Shown: positions 41,238 through 50,248, numbered from the stretch's first letter. The stretch is 64,000 nt of DNA from AC-37 sp036389835 (GCA_036389835.1 DASVWC010000071.1:7938-71937); one strand, 5' to 3'. Numbers and translations are program-made. Notes: a model not told the origin generated them from the sequence alone.

Positions 41238-41678
41238 GTGCCGACCGAGCCGCGCAACCTGAGCCTCGCAGTACTCAGAAAGCCCACCGCCCTGTTCCTC
41301 GTGGTGGTGATGGCCGTGGGCAGCGTCGTGCTCTGGCTCGGCATCCCGGTGGCGTGGATCTACGGGGTCTCGCAGATGGTCGACACGACCCAGCCGCAGC
41401 TCGGGCCCTACATGGCGATCATCATCGGCGTCCCGACCACCATGTGGCTCTTCGGGCGCTTCCTCTACCGGATGAACCAGGTCTACGAGCGGGTGACCGG
41501 CCAGAGCTCGGAGGTCCGCGTCCAGCTTCCCTGGCACCGCAGCATGCGCGGCGAGCGCGACAGCGGCCGGCGGACCAACGTGCTCGAGTTCGTGATGATC
41601 TGCTCGGTCGGGCTCTGCCTGCTGGTCTTCGGGATCTGGTTCCTGTTCTTCGCCGGGTCGAGCCTGCCGACCGGCTAG
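41238..41678 (+). CDS. Small membrane protein of unknown function
   Basis: 146 residues with three predicted helices: about 15-38 (TALFLVVVMAVGSVVLWLG), 58-78 and 112-138 (FVMICSVGLCLLVFGIWFLFF). A soluble loop (about 80-110, YERVTGQSSEVRVQLPWHRSMRGERDSG) separates the last two. No family recognised. GTG 41238 is supported by the leaderless -10 box. Divergent from the pnt operon, convergent with the RibD-like gene. Confidence 0.75.
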   Translation: MPTEPRNLSLAVLRKPTALFLVVVMAVGSVVLWLGIPVAWIYGVSQMVDTTQPQLGPYMAIIIGVPTTMWLFGRFLYRMNQVYERVTGQSSEVRVQLPWHRSMRGERDSGRRTNVLEFVMICSVGLCLLVFGIWFLFFAGSSLPTG

Positions 41679-41700
41679 CGGCCGGCCACGCGGCGACCGG

Positions 41701-42339
41701 CTAGCCGGTCACGCGGTAGCGCAGGTGCGTGACCGCCGGCGAGGCGATCACGCGGTCGATCTCGAGCTTGCGCTCGGGGTCGAGGTCCTCGAGCAGCCGG
41801 GTGCCTCCGCCGAGGATCACCGGCACCACGTGCAGCTCGACCTCGTCGAGCAGCCCGGCGTTCAGGTACTGCTGGGCGACGCTCGCGCCGCCGCCGATGT
41901 GCACGTCCTTCTCGCCGGCGACCGCCCGCGCCTGCTCGAGCGCGGACTCGATCCCGTCGGTCACGAACGTGAAGCTCGAGCCGTTCGGGAAGCTCAGCCG
42001 CTCGCGCGGGTGGTGGGTGAGCACGAACACCGGGTAGTCGAAGGGCGGCTCGTCGCCCCACCAGCCCTTCCACGACTCGTCCCAGGGGCCTGGCCCGCCG
42101 CCGAACATCCCGCGGCCCATGATCCCGGCGCCGTTGCGACCCAGCCGCTCGCGCACGACCTCGTCGTCGGCGTTCGCCTCGCCGCCATCGCGGCCGTGGG
42201 CCTCGCGCCAGCTCGCGAGGCCGAAGATCCACTCGTGGAGCTGCTCGCCGCCGCGGCCGAGCGGCTGATCGGGCCTGGGGTCCGGACCCGCGACGTAGCC
42301 GTCCAGCGAGGTCGAGATGTCGAAGGTGAGCTTGGGCAT
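41701..42339 (-). CDS. Dihydrofolate reductase/RibD C-terminal family protein
   Basis: 212-residue NADPH-dependent reductase fold. Signature parts are LTFDISTSLDGYVAGPD at the start, GIMGRGMFGGGPGPW, and HIGGGASVAQQYLNAGLLDEVELHVVPVILGGG. This family includes riboflavin pathway reductases and many uncharacterised actinobacterial proteins; the lack of the deaminase half and of rib neighbours argues against a riboflavin role. ATG 42339 has AGGAG at good spacing. Confidence 0.87.
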   Translation of the reverse strand: MPKLTFDISTSLDGYVAGPDPRPDQPLGRGGEQLHEWIFGLASWREAHGRDGGEANADDEVVRERLGRNGAGIMGRGMFGGGPGPWDESWKGWWGDEPPFDYPVFVLTHHPRERLSFPNGSSFTFVTDGIESALEQARAVAGEKDVHIGGGASVAQQYLNAGLLDEVELHVVPVILGGGTRLLEDLDPERKLEIDRVIASPAVTHLRYRVTG

Positions 42340-42394
42340 GGGTTGCTCCTGTTCGGGTTCGCGTCGTCAGGTGAGACCAGCCGGCGGCCGCGTA

Positions 42395-43387
42395 CTAATC
42401 GGGCGCGTGCTCGCGCTCGAAGTCGAGCTCGGTGCGGATCCCCGCCGCGCGCAGCGCCTCGTTGGCCTCGTCGAGGCTCCGCGCGCCGTCGACGAGCGCC
42501 GGCAGCCGCGCGGCCGACGCGTTCGCCCGGGCCACGTCGAAGTAGACGGTGCCCGCCGCCGCGCTCGTGACCTGCACGGTGCGGCGGCCGCCGCGGATCG
42601 GGGTGGGGCCGATGCGGCCGCGAAACGCGAGGAGGGCCATGGCGCTCGCCTCGGTCGGCACGTGCTCGACCGCCGCCTCCAGGCGCCGGGCCACCGGCTC
42701 GGTCAGTCCGCGCGCTCCCGCGAGTCCGCCCGCCGCGGCGATCTCGCCGAGCCGGGCGTCGACCTCCGCGGGCGTGAGCTCGCCGTCGCAGCCGACGCCG
42801 AAGACGCCGCCCAGCACGGGCGTGCCCGCGGCCTGCATGCGGCCGCCCGCGGCCATGAGGATCGAGTCGCACAGCGGCGAGCCGAGGCCGGGCTCGTCGC
42901 CGTGGGCGAGGGCGTCGCCGCCCACGTCGATCAGCACGACCAGGTCGGCGCCGAGCGCGGCGGCGGCATCGGTCAGGCCGGCGGCCACCGCCGCCGGGCC
43001 GGCGGTCGGGTCCACGAGCACGGTCTCCTCGCCGAGGAAGCCGGCCATGCGCGACTCGCCGAAGAGCACGCCGCTGGAGCGCACGCGCGTGTCCGGGCCC
43101 GCGGCGAGCACGCCGGGCGCCAGCTCGCGCCCGCCCTCGATCTCGGCGACGGTACGCGGTCCGGGGAGCGGGTCGACCGGCCGCCGCTCCCACGTGATGC
43201 CGCCGACGAGCGGCCGCGACCCGTGGGCGAGCCGCGCGGCCTCGGCGGTCGCGAGCGCGCCGACCACGTCGCCGCCGCCCCCGATGCCGATCACGAGCGG
43301 CCGCCGCGCGGCGGCGATCAGCGCGTCGGCGTCGAGCACGGCCGCGGCCCGCGCCGCCGCACCCCCCTCCGCCTCAGCCCGCCACAC
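42395..43387 (-). CDS. DUF1152 family protein
   Basis: 330 residues. The N-terminal loop RPLVIGIGGGGDVVGALATAEAARL (residues 29-53) resembles a nucleotide-binding turn, and DLVVLIDVGGDALAHGDEPGLGSPLCDS holds conserved acidic residues. DUF1152 proteins occur in archaea and bacteria with no proven reaction. GTG 43387 overlaps the last 14 bases of mtnA, so the two are translated together, and a role in methylthioribose or nucleoside salvage is suggested by context only. Confidence 0.8.
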   Translation of the reverse strand: MWRAEAEGGAAARAAAVLDADALIAAARRPLVIGIGGGGDVVGALATAEAARLAHGSRPLVGGITWERRPVDPLPGPRTVAEIEGGRELAPGVLAAGPDTRVRSSGVLFGESRMAGFLGEETVLVDPTAGPAAVAAGLTDAAAALGADLVVLIDVGGDALAHGDEPGLGSPLCDSILMAAGGRMQAAGTPVLGGVFGVGCDGELTPAEVDARLGEIAAAGGLAGARGLTEPVARRLEAAVEHVPTEASAMALLAFRGRIGPTPIRGGRRTVQVTSAAAGTVYFDVARANASAARLPALVDGARSLDEANEALRAAGIRTELDFEREHAPD

Positions 43388-44387
43388 GCGCGATCGCCTC
43401 CTCGTACGGCGGCTCGAGCACGCCCGCCTCGGTGATGATCGCGGTCACCAGCTCCGCCGGGGTCACGTCGAAGGCGGGGTTAGCCGCCTCGGCCCCCTCC
43501 GGCGCGATCCGGCGGCCCGCCAGCTCGACCACCTCGGCCGGGTCGCGCTCCTCGATCGCGATCGCGTCGCCGCTCGGGGTCGCCCGGTCGATGGTCGAGA
43601 CCGGCGCGGCGACGTAGAACGGGATCCGGTGGCGGCCGGCCAGCACGGCGAGGGCGTAGGTCCCGACCTTGTTGGCCACGTCGCCGTTGGCGGCGATCCG
43701 GTCGGCGCCCACCACGACCCGGCTCACCAGCCCGCGCGCCATCAGCGAGCCCGCGCCGGAGTCGGCCACGACCCGGTACGGGATCCCCGCCCGGCCGAGC
43801 TCCCAGGCCGTGAGCCGCGCGCCCTGGAGAAGCGGCCGCGTCTCGTCCACCCACACCTCCGCCAGCCGGCCGCCCTCCCATGCCGAGCGCAGCACCCCGG
43901 CTGCCGTGCCGCGCCCGCCGGTCGCGAGCGCGCCCGTGTTGCAGTGGGTCAGGGCGCGGTCGCCCGGCTCGAACAGCGCGGCGCCGAGCTCGCCCATGCG
44001 CCGGTCGGCCTCCACCTGCTCGCGGTGGATCGCCCGCGCCTCCTCGAGCAGCGCCTCCGCGCCGCCCGCCGCGACTGCGGCGGTGCGGTCGAGCGCCCAG
44101 CGCAGGTTCACCGCCGTCGGGCGGGTGTCGCCGAGCAGCGCCGCCGCCGCGCGCACGTCCTCGCCGCGCGCCGCCGCGAGGGCGAGCCCGTAAGCCGCCG
44201 CGATCCCGATCGCGGGCGCGCCGCGCACCGCGAGCAACCGGATGGCCGCGGCCACGTCGGCCGGCGACTCGCAGCGCAGCCACGCCTCCTCGGCGGGGAG
44301 GCGGCGCTGGTCGAGCAGCTCGAGAACGCCGTCGCGCCAAGCGATCGGGGCTGCTTCGAGGTCCGTGGCCGGGATCGGTTCGGTCAT
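43374..44387 (-). CDS. mtnA: S-methyl-5-thioribose-1-phosphate isomerase
   Basis: Isomerises methylthioribose-1-phosphate to methylthioribulose-1-phosphate in methionine salvage. 337 residues. Catalytic C149 is in THCNTGALAT and D229 in GADRIAANGDVANKVGT; RGAPAIGIAAAYGLAL (about 55-70) is the substrate loop. ATG 44387 was chosen because MTEPIP is the normal beginning; ATG 44402 is five codons upstream. No other mtn gene is near; only the DUF1152 gene is coupled to it. Confidence 0.93.
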   Translation of the reverse strand: MTEPIPATDLEAAPIAWRDGVLELLDQRRLPAEEAWLRCESPADVAAAIRLLAVRGAPAIGIAAAYGLALAAARGEDVRAAAALLGDTRPTAVNLRWALDRTAAVAAGGAEALLEEARAIHREQVEADRRMGELGAALFEPGDRALTHCNTGALATGGRGTAAGVLRSAWEGGRLAEVWVDETRPLLQGARLTAWELGRAGIPYRVVADSGAGSLMARGLVSRVVVGADRIAANGDVANKVGTYALAVLAGRHRIPFYVAAPVSTIDRATPSGDAIAIEERDPAEVVELAGRRIAPEGAEAANPAFDVTPAELVTAIITEAGVLEPPYEEAIARVAG

Positions 44388-44460
44388 CGTGATTACGGGC
44401 ACTTTCGCAACCGCGGGCCTCTTCTAGTGTTCCCGCGCCCTAGACGCCTCCGAAGGAACC

Positions 44461-46008
44461 ATGCCCTCTCTCTCACACCTTCGGCCGGCGCGGCCGCGTG
44501 CGCTTGTCGTCGTGGCTGTCGCGGCCCTCGCGCTGCCCGGCCTCGCCGGGCCGGCCGCCGCGTCCACCAGCCAGGAGTCGATCATGCAGGACGACCGCGT
44601 CCTGTACACGCAGGGGCCCGAGGTGCAGCAGCGGGCGCTCGACCAGATGGCGGCCCTCGGCGTCGACACCGTGCACACGCTGCTCACCTGGCGCGGTTTC
44701 GTGGCCGACCCGGAGGCGACCAAGCCGGCGAAGGGCTTCAAGGGCGACGACCCCCACGCGTATCCCTCCGACCGCTGGAACCCGGTCGACGACCTCGTTC
44801 GCGGGGCGACCGCGCGCGGCATGAAGGTCCTCCTGACCCCGACCGGCCCCGCCCCCCGCTGGGCCGAGTCGTGTCCCTCCTCGGAGCGCGGCCGCTTCCA
44901 CGACGGCACCTGCCGCCCCAGCGCGTCGAAGTTCGGTCAGTTCGTGGAGGCGCTCGCGCGGCGCTACTCCGGCAGATACGTCGACGAGTCGGGCGAGGGC
45001 AAGCTGCCCGCCGTCCGCCGCTGGTCGTTCTGGAACGAACCGAACCTCAACGCCTGGCTCGCGCCGCAGACGGCGAAGTCCGGCCGGCGGACGGTCCTGA
45101 AGGGCGTCTCGCTCTACCGCGGGCTGGTCACCTCCGGCGCGGCCGGGCTGCGCGCGGGCGGCCACCGCTCCGACCAGGTCCTGCTCGGCGAGACCGCGCC
45201 GATCGCCGGCGGCAGCCGCGGCACCCCCACGGTGAGCTTCTATCGCGCGCTGTTCTGCGTCGACTCGCGCGGGCGCAAGCTCCGGGGCACGGCGGCCCGC
45301 GACGTCGGCTGCTCGAAGCCGCGGCGGCTGCCGATCTCCGGGATCGCCCACCACCCGTACACGCGCGGCGCCGGCGACCCGCTCTACACGAAGCAGTCGT
45401 CCGGCCACGTGACGATCGCGTACACCGCGCGGCTGCGGACGGTCGCGCGGCTCGGCGAGCGCTCGGGCCTCGTCCCGCGCGGGACCTCGTCGAAGCTCTA
45501 CTTCACGGAGTTCGGCGTCTCCAGCAACCCGCCCGGGACCCGCTTCAGCGTGCCGCTCGAGGTGCAGGCCGAGTGGCTCAACCAGGCCGACTACATGGCC
45601 TACCGCGACCGGTCCGTGCGCTCCGTCGCCCAGTTCGGGCTCGAGGACGACACGTCGTTCGGCCGCGACAGCTTCCAGACCGGGATCTGCTTCTCGACCC
45701 CGCCGGACACGTGCTCCTACGCGAAGCCCGCCCTCGACGCCTACCGGCTGCCGATCTACGTGCTCGACCGCGGGAGGAACGTGCAGATCTACGGTCAGGC
45801 GCGCGCGGCGACGGGCCAGAGCGAGGTCGAGGTCCAGCACCGCGAGTCCGACGACGCGCCGTTCGAGGCGGTGGCGACGGTCAAGCTGAGCCGCACCGGC
45901 CACTTCCTGCGCACGTTCCCGGCGCGTGCCGGGAGCTGGCGCCTGGCCTGGACGCCGCAGCCCGGGCAGACGGTTTTCAGCCGCCCGGCCGTGGCGCGCA
46001 AGCGCTGA
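44461..46008 (+). CDS. Secreted clan GH-A glycoside hydrolase
   Basis: 515 residues. A signal peptide (1-35, ending PAAAS) is followed by a barrel with acid/base E193 in FWNEPNLNAW and nucleophile E350 in YFTEFGV. It shares GETAP, AHHPYTRG and the overall layout with the protein at 5810-7102. The last ~85 residues form an extra beta-rich domain (VLDRGRNVQIYGQARAATGQ). ATG 44461 is preceded by GAAGGA. Polysaccharide target unknown. Divergent from mtnA. Confidence 0.83.
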   Translation: MPSLSHLRPARPRALVVVAVAALALPGLAGPAAASTSQESIMQDDRVLYTQGPEVQQRALDQMAALGVDTVHTLLTWRGFVADPEATKPAKGFKGDDPHAYPSDRWNPVDDLVRGATARGMKVLLTPTGPAPRWAESCPSSERGRFHDGTCRPSASKFGQFVEALARRYSGRYVDESGEGKLPAVRRWSFWNEPNLNAWLAPQTAKSGRRTVLKGVSLYRGLVTSGAAGLRAGGHRSDQVLLGETAPIAGGSRGTPTVSFYRALFCVDSRGRKLRGTAARDVGCSKPRRLPISGIAHHPYTRGAGDPLYTKQSSGHVTIAYTARLRTVARLGERSGLVPRGTSSKLYFTEFGVSSNPPGTRFSVPLEVQAEWLNQADYMAYRDRSVRSVAQFGLEDDTSFGRDSFQTGICFSTPPDTCSYAKPALDAYRLPIYVLDRGRNVQIYGQARAATGQSEVEVQHRESDDAPFEAVATVKLSRTGHFLRTFPARAGSWRLAWTPQPGQTVFSRPAVARKR

Positions 46009-46021
46009 CCGCGCCCGCCCT

Positions 46022-46297
46022 CTAACCCGCGCGGCGGAAGCTCGCAGAGCAGCCGTCGTCCGCCGCCAGCCGGTCCAGCTCGCGGACGAGCGCGCCGCGC
46101 AGGGCGTCGAGCTCGGCCTCGGCCACGCGCGGGTCCAGCTCGACCGTCCGAGGCGCCTGCGGCAGCGGGATCGCCGCCGGCTCCGGCCGCGACTCGACCG
46201 GCTGCGGCCGCGCGTGACCGCCGCGCCTGGCTCGCAGCCGCCGTCCGACGTTGCGGGCCGCCTCGGCGGCGAGCGCTCTCACGGGATGCGTGCGCAC
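46022..46297 (-). CDS. Small hypothetical protein
   Basis: 91 residues from GTG 46297, no recognised family. The first third is Arg/Ala-rich (ALAAEAARNVGRRLRARRGG), the middle is Pro-rich, and the last third could form an acidic helix (VAEAELDALRGALVRELDRLAAD). Codon third positions look coding. It lies between a glycosidase gene and a divergent alcohol dehydrogenase gene. It may be a real orphan gene. Confidence 0.5.
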   Translation of the reverse strand: MRTHPVRALAAEAARNVGRRLRARRGGHARPQPVESRPEPAAIPLPQAPRTVELDPRVAEAELDALRGALVRELDRLAADDGCSASFRRAG

Positions 46298-46334
46298 GCC
46301 CCAATGGTGGCGCGAGGGGAGGACGGCACCCGGT

Positions 46335-46340
46335 TACGCT
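46335..46340 (+). promoter_or_regulatory. -10 box TACGCT, leaderless spacing
   Basis: TACGCT is followed by six bases and GTG 46347, which decides this start over the ATG at 46356. Confidence 0.5.
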
Positions 46341-46346
46341 CGCGGC

Positions 46347-47333
46347 GTGCGCGCGATGGTGCTCGACGCCGCCGGGACGCCGCTGCGGGCGGCCACGCTG
46401 CCCGACCCGGAGCCCGCGGCGGGCGAGGTCCTGATCCGCGTGGACGCCTGCGGCATCTGCCGCACCGACCTGCACGTGGTCGACGGCGAGCTCACTCGCC
46501 CCAAGCTCCCGCTCGTGCCCGGTCACCAGGTGGTGGGGCGCGTGGAGGCCGCCGGCGCGGGCGCCGAGCGCTTCGCGGTGGGCGACCGGGTCGGGGTCCC
46601 GTGGCTCGGCTGGACCTGCGGCGAGTGCCGCTACTGCGGCTCGGGCCGCGAGAACCTCTGCGACCGCGCCCGCTTCACGGGCTACGACCGCGACGGCGGC
46701 TTCGCGGAGCTGACCGCAGCCGACGAGCGCTTCGCGTTCCCCATCCCCCACGGCTACCCCGACGAGCAGGCGGCCCCGCTCCTGTGCGCGGGGCTGATCG
46801 GGCACCGCGCGCTGCGCATGGCCGGCGACGCGGAGCGCCTCGGGCTGTACGGCTTCGGCGCGTCCGCCCACATCGTGTGCCAGGTGGCGCGTGCGGAGGG
46901 CCGGCGCGTCTTCGCGTTCGTACGCGCCGGCGACGACGCGGCGGCCGGCTTCGCTCGCGAGCTTGGGGCCGAGTGGGCCGGCGACGCGCTCGGCCCGCCA
47001 CCGGAGGAGCTCGACGCCGCGCTGATCTTCGCCCCGGTCGGCGGCCTCGTCCCGGCGGCGCTGGCGGCGGTGGCGAAGGGCGGGACGGTCGTATGCGCCG
47101 GGATCCACATGTCCGACGTCCCGAGCTTCCCGTACGAGCTGCTCTGGGGCGAGCGGACGCTGCGGTCGGTCGCGAACCTCACCCGCGCCGACGGGGAGGC
47201 GTTCATGGACCTCGCGCCGCGCGTGCCGGTCCGCACCGAGGTCGAGACGCACCCGCTCGCGGCCGCCGGGACCGCGCTCGACCGCCTCCGCGCCGGTGCC
47301 GTCCGCGGGGCGGCGGTCGTGGTGAACCGGTAG
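46347..47333 (+). CDS. Zinc-dependent alcohol dehydrogenase (MDR superfamily)
   Basis: 328-residue medium-chain dehydrogenase. Catalytic zinc ligands include C38 (CGICRTDLH) and H60 (PGHQVVG); the structural zinc site has C91, C94, C97 and C105 (CGECRYCGSGRENLC). The cofactor region LYGFGASAHIVCQVARAEG is near 160-178. It oxidises a primary or secondary alcohol with NAD(P)+; substrate unknown. A glutaredoxin-like gene follows ten bases later and is probably co-transcribed. Confidence 0.9.
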   Translation: MRAMVLDAAGTPLRAATLPDPEPAAGEVLIRVDACGICRTDLHVVDGELTRPKLPLVPGHQVVGRVEAAGAGAERFAVGDRVGVPWLGWTCGECRYCGSGRENLCDRARFTGYDRDGGFAELTAADERFAFPIPHGYPDEQAAPLLCAGLIGHRALRMAGDAERLGLYGFGASAHIVCQVARAEGRRVFAFVRAGDDAAAGFARELGAEWAGDALGPPPEELDAALIFAPVGGLVPAALAAVAKGGTVVCAGIHMSDVPSFPYELLWGERTLRSVANLTRADGEAFMDLAPRVPVRTEVETHPLAAAGTALDRLRAGAVRGAAVVVNR

Positions 47334-47343
47334 AACTCGTCCG

Positions 47344-47643
47344 ATGAAGCTCTACGTCTGCTACGGAACGTTCAAGTCGCCCCGCCCGGGCGGCCACCCG
47401 TGTCACAACGCCTACGAGGCGCTGCGCGAGGCGGGCCACGACCCCGAGATCGTCAAGTCGTACGGCCTGACGATCCTGCCGGACAAGCCGTTCAACCAGA
47501 CGGCCGGCCGCAAGGAGGCGAAGCGCCTCACCGGCAAGTCGACCGTGCCGGTCCTCGTCAGCGACGACGGCGAGGTGGTGTCCGACTCGAAGAAGATCGT
47601 CGAGTGGGCGAGCAGGAACCCGGCCGGCGCCGCCACGTCGTAG
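47344..47643 (+). CDS. Glutaredoxin/GST N-terminal-like thioredoxin-fold protein
   Basis: 99 residues of thioredoxin fold: LYVCYGTFKSPRPGGHPCHNAYEALREAG at the start, and the cis-Pro segment TVPVLVSDDGEVVSDSKKIVEW. Cysteines C6 and C20 are present, but no CxxC pair. Proteins like this are annotated as GST N-terminal domain or glutaredoxin-like; activity is unproven. It sits directly after the alcohol dehydrogenase gene. Confidence 0.8.
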   Translation: MKLYVCYGTFKSPRPGGHPCHNAYEALREAGHDPEIVKSYGLTILPDKPFNQTAGRKEAKRLTGKSTVPVLVSDDGEVVSDSKKIVEWASRNPAGAATS

Positions 47644-47700
47644 GCGGCGCCGGACGCTCCGACCGCAGCCGCTACGCCGCGCGCCCCGGGACCGCGACGG

Positions 47701-48516
47701 CTACGCCGCGCGCCTGAGGCGGGCCGCCGGCGCGCTCTGCGCGGCCACGCGCCGCCGCCGGGCCGGGCCGCGGTCGCCGGCGCGGAACTCCGCCAGCGCC
47801 TCGGCCATCACCCGGTAGGTGTCCACATGCACGGCCATTCCGCAGTGGCTCGCGCGCACCTCCACGTGGCGGGCGCCCTCGTCGAGGCAGGCGCGCCAGT
47901 TGACCACGCCGTCGGTGCGCGAGTAGATCGACACGTAGCCGACGCCGGGCGGCAGCTCGCCGCGCAGGTCGCCCCAGAAGTCGGTGCAGCAGTCGCCCCA
48001 CAGGCACGAGTGGCGGAAGAGCCCCTTCGCGCCGAGCGTCCCGAGCGTGCCGAGCGCGTACACGTGGGCGCGCACGAGCGGGTGGACCGCGACCGGGTTC
48101 TTCTGCGGCGAGCCGAGGGTCACGATCCCGGAGACGAGGTCCGGGCGCCGCCGGGCAAGCACCTTGGCGAAGTTGCCGCCGCGGCTCTGGCCGACGATCG
48201 CGACCTTCTCCCCGCGCGCGTCGGCCATGGCCTCGAGGCGTTCGGTGAGCCGCTCGACCGCGAGGGCGGAGCAGTCCACGTTCGAGCGGATCCCGGCCTT
48301 GCGGGTGTGGTGGCCGGTGCGCCGCAGCCACCTGGTCATGATCCCCAGCGAGTCGTCGCCGGCGAGGAACCCCGGGATCAGCAGCACCGGCTGGCCGTCG
48401 GCGTGTGCGACGCCCTCACCGCGGTGAATCGGGTGCCTCAGCAGGGCGGCGGCCTCGAGGCCGATCCTGCTCTCACGCCAGAGCGGCGGGAGCGCGAAAG
48501 GTGACCGGGGGGTCAT
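47701..48516 (-). CDS. Alpha/beta hydrolase (lipase-like)
   Basis: 271 residues. The oxyanion strand PVLLIPGFLAGDDSL is near 45-58 and the nucleophile elbow is GQSRGG near 108-113; HVEVRASHCGMAVH likely carries the catalytic His, and YSRTDGVVNW the Asp. It resembles triacylglycerol-lipase-like esterases without a signal peptide. ATG 48516 was chosen. TAATCT lies 14 bases upstream on the minus strand as a possible -10 box. Divergent from the quinone oxidoreductase gene. Substrate unknown. Confidence 0.83.
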   Translation of the reverse strand: MTPRSPFALPPLWRESRIGLEAAALLRHPIHRGEGVAHADGQPVLLIPGFLAGDDSLGIMTRWLRRTGHHTRKAGIRSNVDCSALAVERLTERLEAMADARGEKVAIVGQSRGGNFAKVLARRRPDLVSGIVTLGSPQKNPVAVHPLVRAHVYALGTLGTLGAKGLFRHSCLWGDCCTDFWGDLRGELPPGVGYVSIYSRTDGVVNWRACLDEGARHVEVRASHCGMAVHVDTYRVMAEALAEFRAGDRGPARRRRVAAQSAPAARLRRAA

Positions 48517-48590
48517 CTCGTTCTGCCACAAGATTACCCTCGATGTCGGCTCCAAAAAGTCGGTGGCGCGTTCGCGCTCGCGCGCCCGGC

Positions 48591-48596
48591 TACAGT
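48591..48596 (+). promoter_or_regulatory. -10 box TACAGT before ATG 48605
   Basis: TACAGT is followed by eight bases and the start codon of the quinone oxidoreductase gene. Confidence 0.5.
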
Positions 48597-48604
48597 CGCG
48601 CCGG

Positions 48605-49549
48605 ATGCGAGCCGTCACGATCCGCGAGGAATCGCTCTACGTAGAGGAGCACGACGACCCGGTCCCCGGAACGGGGGAGGTGCTCGTCGAGGTGCGCGCC
48701 GCCGGTCTGAATGGCGCGGACATGCTCCAGCGGCGCGGCCGCTACCCCGCCCCGCCGGGCGCCCCTCAGGACATCCCTGGCCTCGAGCTGGCGGGCGAGG
48801 TGGCCGCGCTCGGCCCCGGCGCGACGCGCTTCGCCGAGGGCGACCGCGTCATGGCCGTGGTCGCCGGGGGCGGGCAGGCGGAGCGCGCGGTCGTGCACGA
48901 GCGCGCCGCGATGCCGGTGCCCGACGCGCTCGGCTGGCCCGAGGCCGGCGGCTTCCCGGAGGTGTTCACGACGGCCCACGACGCCCTGTTCACCCAGGCC
49001 GGGCTCGCGGCGGGCGAGCGCCTGCTCGTCCACGGCGCGGCCGGCGGCGTCGGGACCGCCGCCGTCCAGCTCGCGCGGGCGGCCGGCGCGCGCGTGACGG
49101 CGACCGTCAGGCGCGAGGAGCTGCGCGGCGAGGTCGAGCGGCTGGGCGCGGCGGCGATCGCGCCCGAGGGGTTCGAGGAGCACGGCCCGTTCGACGTCGT
49201 CCTGGAGCTCGTGGGCGCGCCGAACCTCCCCGCCGACGTGAACGCGCTCGAGACCGGCGGGCGCATCGTGGTCATCGGGATCGGCGCGGGCGCGAAGGCC
49301 GAGCTGAACCTCGGCCTGCTGATGGGCAAGCGCGCCACGCTGCGCGGATCGACCCTGCGCGCGCGGCCGCTCGAGCAGAAGGCGGACGCCGCCCGGCGGG
49401 TGGAGCGCCACGTCCTCCCGCTGGTCGAGGCCGGGTCGATCTCCGTGCCGGTCGCCGACACCTTCGCCCTCGACGAGGCGGAGGCGGCATACGAGCGCTT
49501 CACGGCCGGCGGCAAGCTGGGGAAGGTCGTACTGACCACGCAGGACTGA
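48605..49549 (+). CDS. Quinone oxidoreductase-like MDR protein
   Basis: 314-residue zinc-free medium-chain reductase of the NADPH:quinone oxidoreductase group. GEVLVEVRAAGLNGADMLQRRGRYPAPPG opens the catalytic domain; cofactor motif LVHGAAGGVGTAAVQLARAAG is near 140-160. The zinc-binding cysteines are absent, as expected. It may reduce quinones or enones. The TetR gene follows after 23 bases. Confidence 0.9.
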   Translation: MRAVTIREESLYVEEHDDPVPGTGEVLVEVRAAGLNGADMLQRRGRYPAPPGAPQDIPGLELAGEVAALGPGATRFAEGDRVMAVVAGGGQAERAVVHERAAMPVPDALGWPEAGGFPEVFTTAHDALFTQAGLAAGERLLVHGAAGGVGTAAVQLARAAGARVTATVRREELRGEVERLGAAAIAPEGFEEHGPFDVVLELVGAPNLPADVNALETGGRIVVIGIGAGAKAELNLGLLMGKRATLRGSTLRARPLEQKADAARRVERHVLPLVEAGSISVPVADTFALDEAEAAYERFTAGGKLGKVVLTTQD

Positions 49550-49572
49550 GCTTTGCGGTACAACTTTTTTCA

Positions 49573-50214
49573 GTGAGCGGGACTACGGGCGACACGATCG
49601 CCCAGGCAGGGCGGCGCGAGGAACGGAAGGCGCAGAACCGGGCGAAGCTGCTCGCCGCTGCGCGCAAGGTGTTCGCGGAGAAGGGCCTGGGGGAGGCGAC
49701 GGCGCGCGACATCGTGCGCGAGACCGACCTCGCCACGGGCACCTTCTACAACTACTTCCGCGACAAGGACGAGGTCTTCTCCGCGCTCCTCCAGGAGTTC
49801 GAGCAGCGGGTGAGCGACGCCACGCTCCCCTTGCGCCGCGACCTCTCGCTCACGATCGAGCAGCGGATCGAACGCGGCGCGCTCGCCTTCTTCCAGGTCG
49901 TGGCCGGCGACGCCGAGCTCTTCCGCGTCCTGCGGCGCAACGCCGGCTCGTTCGCGATGCTGCCCGCGCAGAGCCTCTTCACGGCCGGCATGGCGGAGTT
50001 CACCGAGGACCTCGAGACCTGGAGCCAGGAGGGCGAGCTGCAGGGGATCGACCTCGACTACCTCTCGGCCGGCATCGCCGGCGCCGCGATGCAGATCGCC
50101 GGGCGCATGCTCGACCGCGAGCCGCCCGACCCTGAGGGGGCGGCGCGCCACATGAGCACGTCGGTGATCGGGATCATCCAGGCCCACGCGCAGCAGCTCT
50201 CGCTCGCCAGGTAG
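49573..50214 (+). CDS. TetR-family transcriptional regulator
   Basis: 213 residues. The N-terminal HTH is at about 28-65 (GLGEATARDIVRETDLATGTFYNYFRDKDE), followed by a variable helical ligand domain. GTG 49573 lies after TACAAC and a T-run. It precedes the osmoprotectant ABC operon by a few bases on the same strand and is therefore a candidate autoregulator of that operon; it could instead act on the upstream reductase gene. Ligand unknown. Confidence 0.88.
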   Translation: MSGTTGDTIAQAGRREERKAQNRAKLLAAARKVFAEKGLGEATARDIVRETDLATGTFYNYFRDKDEVFSALLQEFEQRVSDATLPLRRDLSLTIEQRIERGALAFFQVVAGDAELFRVLRRNAGSFAMLPAQSLFTAGMAEFTEDLETWSQEGELQGIDLDYLSAGIAGAAMQIAGRMLDREPPDPEGAARHMSTSVIGIIQAHAQQLSLAR

Positions 50215-50248
50215 GATGCGCCGGTCCCCAGGGGAGGGGACCGCCGGC

